From the NCBI RefSeq assembly GCF_022878925.1, contig NZ_CP084627.1, positions 1,302,001-1,366,000 on the forward strand: a DNA stretch of 64,000 nt. Reading direction: 5' to 3'. The position numbers and the translations under genes were made by a program. Below are positions 62,018 through 64,000 of the stretch, one piece after another. The first letter of the stretch is position 1. Each line of letters begins with the position of its first letter. The stretch comes from Caballeronia sp. TF1N1 (lineage in GTDB: Bacteria; Pseudomonadota; Gammaproteobacteria; Burkholderiales; Burkholderiaceae). The notes under the pieces are model-generated. The model was not told where the DNA came from. It worked only from the letters and a program-made list of their open reading frames with translations, and made no database searches.

Positions 62018-63145
62018 TCAGGCCTTCTTGTCGCGACGATAAAACGCCAGCTTTTCCTCGTCGATTTGCAGCCCCAGCCCCGGACCTGCCGGCATATGCA
62101 GATCGAAGTCGCGATACTGCGGACGAGCGGTCACTATGTCGTCCTTGAGCAATAACGGCCCAAAGAGCTCCGTACCCCAAGCGAGTTGCGGAAGCGCGCT
62201 AAAGCCATGTGCGGAAGCAACGGAACCGATACTCCCTTCTAGCATCGTCCCGCCGTAAAGCAGCACGCCCGCTGCATCGGCAATCGCAGCCGTGCGCATC
62301 ATGCCGAAGATGCCGCCGGACTTCGCGATCTTCAGCGCGAATACATCGGCGCATGCGTCGCGCACGAGTTCGAGGGCATCTTCGGGACCGGTCACGCTTT
62401 CATCGGCCATGATGGGCACGTTGAATCGCGCGGCGAGCCGGGCAAGCGCGCCGCGATGCTCACGCGGCGTCGGTTGCTCGACGAGATCGACGCCCGCCGA
62501 TTCCAGCGCTGCAATGCCGAGCGTGGCATCGACTTCGCTCCATGCCTGATTGACGTCTACCGTTACCTTGGCCCGGTCACCCAAAGCCGACTTTATCTTC
62601 GAGACATGGGCGACGTCATCGCGCACGCCGCGGCGGCCGATCTTCAGCTTGAACACATTGTGGCGGCGTTCGGCGAGCAGCATCTCGGCTTCTTCGATAT
62701 CGCGATTCGTGTCGCCGCTGGCAAGCGTCCACAGCACCGGTAGCGTCTTGCGAACCGCGCCACCGAGCAACGTGGACACCGGCACGCCAAGGCGTTTGCC
62801 TTGCGCATCCAGCAGCGCCGTCTCGATCCCGGACTTGGCGAAGCGATTGCCACGCGCGACCTTGTTCAGCTTGAGCATGACCGCGTTGATATTGTTCGCG
62901 TCCTGTCCGACGAGCGCCGGAGCCAGGTAAATATCGATGGTCAGCTTGATACCCTCGGGACTTTCCTCGCCGTAAGACAAGCCACCGATAGTCGTGGCTT
63001 CGCCGATGCCCTCGATGCCATCGCTCGAACGCAGGCGGATGATCACCATGGTTTGTTGCTGCATCGTCGCCATGGAAAGCTGATGCGCGCGAATGGTCGG
63101 TAAATCGACCAGAATCGCCTCGACGGATTCGATGTGAGGGTTCAT
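62018..63145 (-). CDS. catB: Muconate cycloisomerase
   Basis: A 375-residue enolase-superfamily enzyme: catalytic Lys167 and Lys169 in FKLKIG, metal ligands Asp198 in VDVNQAW, Glu223 in LVEQP, Asp248 in MADES, and Lys near 272-275 in ALKIAKSGG. Residue numbers match known MLE well. Reaction: cis,cis-muconate to (+)-muconolactone, with manganese. The start at 63145 fits the family N-terminus; the frame goes on to 63208. It lies downstream of and in the same direction as the LysR gene. Confidence 0.94.
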   Translation of the reverse strand: MNPHIESVEAILVDLPTIRAHQLSMATMQQQTMVIIRLRSSDGIEGIGEATTIGGLSYGEESPEGIKLTIDIYLAPALVGQDANNINAVMLKLNKVARGNRFAKSGIETALLDAQGKRLGVPVSTLLGGAVRKTLPVLWTLASGDTNRDIEEAEMLLAERRHNVFKLKIGRRGVRDDVAHVSKIKSALGDRAKVTVDVNQAWSEVDATLGIAALESAGVDLVEQPTPREHRGALARLAARFNVPIMADESVTGPEDALELVRDACADVFALKIAKSGGIFGMMRTAAIADAAGVLLYGGTMLEGSIGSVASAHGFSALPQLAWGTELFGPLLLKDDIVTARPQYRDFDLHMPAGPGLGLQIDEEKLAFYRRDKKA

Positions 63146-63249
63146 ACCTGGATTGGCGAAGTGGATGGGTTGAACGAAGTATCGAACGGCGAATAACACC
63201 TTGTCCAAGACCTTCGACGTCTAATGCCATACTCGCCAGGTATCGAAAC

Positions 63250-64000
63250 TTAGCGCCCCCGGTCGGTGCGGGGCGCGTAAGGCACGTGTTCCTCATCGTA
63301 GAGCCGATAAATCAATTCGAGCATCTCGCGAATGTCGCGCGATTCGTCGAGCGCTCGCATGCTCATGATGATGGGCGATACCAGCGTGGGGTCGTCCAGG
63401 TCCTTGTAACTCACATCATCACGCTTGAGGCCATACACACTGCTCGGCACGATCGAGATGCCTTCACCCGCCGCCACGAGACCAAGCGCTATCTGCAGCT
63501 CGCGCACTTCGTAAATTCGCCGGGGTTCGAGCGCTCGGTCCTTGAAAGCGGCAAGCACCTGGTCCGCGTAACTCGGGCGAGGCGCCTTCGGATAGACGAT
63601 CAACGTCTCGTTGAGCAAGTCACGCAGCGCGAGCACCGGCTTGAGAACCGAGAGCGCATGCCCCTGCGGAAGCGCCACGATCATCTTTTCTTCCCGCAGA
63701 ATGACCCGGCGAATATTCGCGTCTTCATTGCGGATTCGACCGAACCCCACGTCGATATGACCGTCCTTGAGCGCGCGAAGCTGGTCCATCGTCGACATCT
63801 CATGCAGGCTCAACTCGACGGTAGGATTTTCGTCGCGAAAGCGGCGGATGATCTTGGGCAGCATGCCGTATAGCGTCGAGCCTACGAAACCAACGGACAA
63901 GCTGCGTTCGATATTGCCAACGCGCCTTGTCATCGATTCGAGTTCGGACGTCTGCGCAATCAGCTGCGCGGCATGCGAATAAAAGAACTTGCCCGTCTCT
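63250..64000 (-). CDS. LysR-family regulator, CatR/BenM-like (N-terminus beyond window edge)
   Basis: The effector domain and dimer linker are seen for 250 codons; the HTH lies outside the window. Readable parts: SLSVGFVGSTLYGMLPKIIRRFRDENPTVELSLHEMSTMDQLRALKDGHIDVGFGRI and VPSSVYGLKRDDVSYKDLDDPTLVSPI. This GFVGS/TxxQ...AL..G..D.GF pattern is that of CatR, CatM and BenM, which bind muconate or benzoate and activate cat genes. It is co-directional with catB and 104 bp upstream, not divergent as usual. Confidence 0.86.
   Translation of the reverse strand, partial: ETGKFFYSHAAQLIAQTSELESMTRRVGNIERSLSVGFVGSTLYGMLPKIIRRFRDENPTVELSLHEMSTMDQLRALKDGHIDVGFGRIRNEDANIRRVILREEKMIVALPQGHALSVLKPVLALRDLLNETLIVYPKAPRPSYADQVLAAFKDRALEPRRIYEVRELQIALGLVAAGEGISIVPSSVYGLKRDDVSYKDLDDPTLVSPIIMSMRALDESRDIREMLELIYRLYDEEHVPYAPRTDRGR

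Noticed and set aside
1..64000. CRISPR array, rRNA, tRNA, prophage or IS element
   Set aside because: No repeat-spacer arrays, RNA gene landmarks, transposases or phage structural genes were recognised by reading both strands; small tRNAs could still be missed without a covariance search.

Overview
The window looks like the chromosome of a beta-proteobacterium of the Burkholderia / Paraburkholderia / Caballeronia group. This rests on uniformly high GC coding sequence, a DUF4148 protein, an H-NS-family protein with the TWSGRGR-P motif, a monomeric isocitrate dehydrogenase, the catB-catC pair and a large hopanoid locus. No rRNA, tRNA, CRISPR, transposase or prophage gene was seen. The many transporters and one-component regulators suggest an accessory-rich replicon, but that is inference.

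Layout. 1-6.8 kb: a partial NarX/UhpB-type sensor kinase, a TonB-dependent receptor, a family 2 glycosyltransferase, a YVTN beta-propeller protein and a DUF3280-type periplasmic protein; this mix resembles the neighbourhood of PQQ-dependent alcohol oxidation genes. 6.9-15.7 kb: small housekeeping and accessory genes (VOC protein, J-domain protein, PhnZ-like HD oxygenase, DHA2 exporter, lytic transglycosylase, two secreted glycine-rich proteins, RarD-type exporter, EgtD-like methyltransferase, acylphosphatase). 15.8-21.7 kb: one minus-strand signalling operon with a hybrid kinase, a CheR-like methyltransferase, a CheB-like esterase and a REC-histidine kinase, without any chemoreceptor.

21.8-40.2 kb is the core of the window, a hopanoid locus: hpnA, then icd and an unknown gene, hpnB, ispH, hpnH, hpnM, hpnN, an mlaA-family lipoprotein gene, a thioesterase gene, and the tightly overlapping operon hpnD-hpnE-shc-hpnG. 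Together these cover supply of isoprenoid precursor (IspH), squalene formation (HpnD, HpnE), cyclisation (Shc), side-chain addition and processing (HpnH, HpnG, HpnB, HpnA) and transport to or balance of the outer membrane (HpnM, HpnN, MlaA). hpnC is not found here.

40.7-49.8 kb: a hybrid sensor kinase, a DPL-repeat stress-type protein, an FMN reductase, a 44-residue secreted peptide that is easily missed, a DUF4148 protein, an AEC carrier, a lipocalin, a serine hydrolase and a small lipoprotein. The intergenic DNA here holds two perfect long palindromes, one made of DnaA boxes. 50-53 kb: a sigma-54 activator diverges from a GntP permease gene that has a near-consensus -24/-12 promoter and three 18-bp dyads as likely activator sites. 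53-61.7 kb: LysR, SDR, H-NS, NmrA-like, LysR, IclR, an MHS-type transporter, an EthD-like protein, a PaaI thioesterase and two unknown genes. 61.7-64 kb: catC, catB and a LysR regulator cut by the window edge, for the muconate branch of the beta-ketoadipate pathway; catA is not in view.
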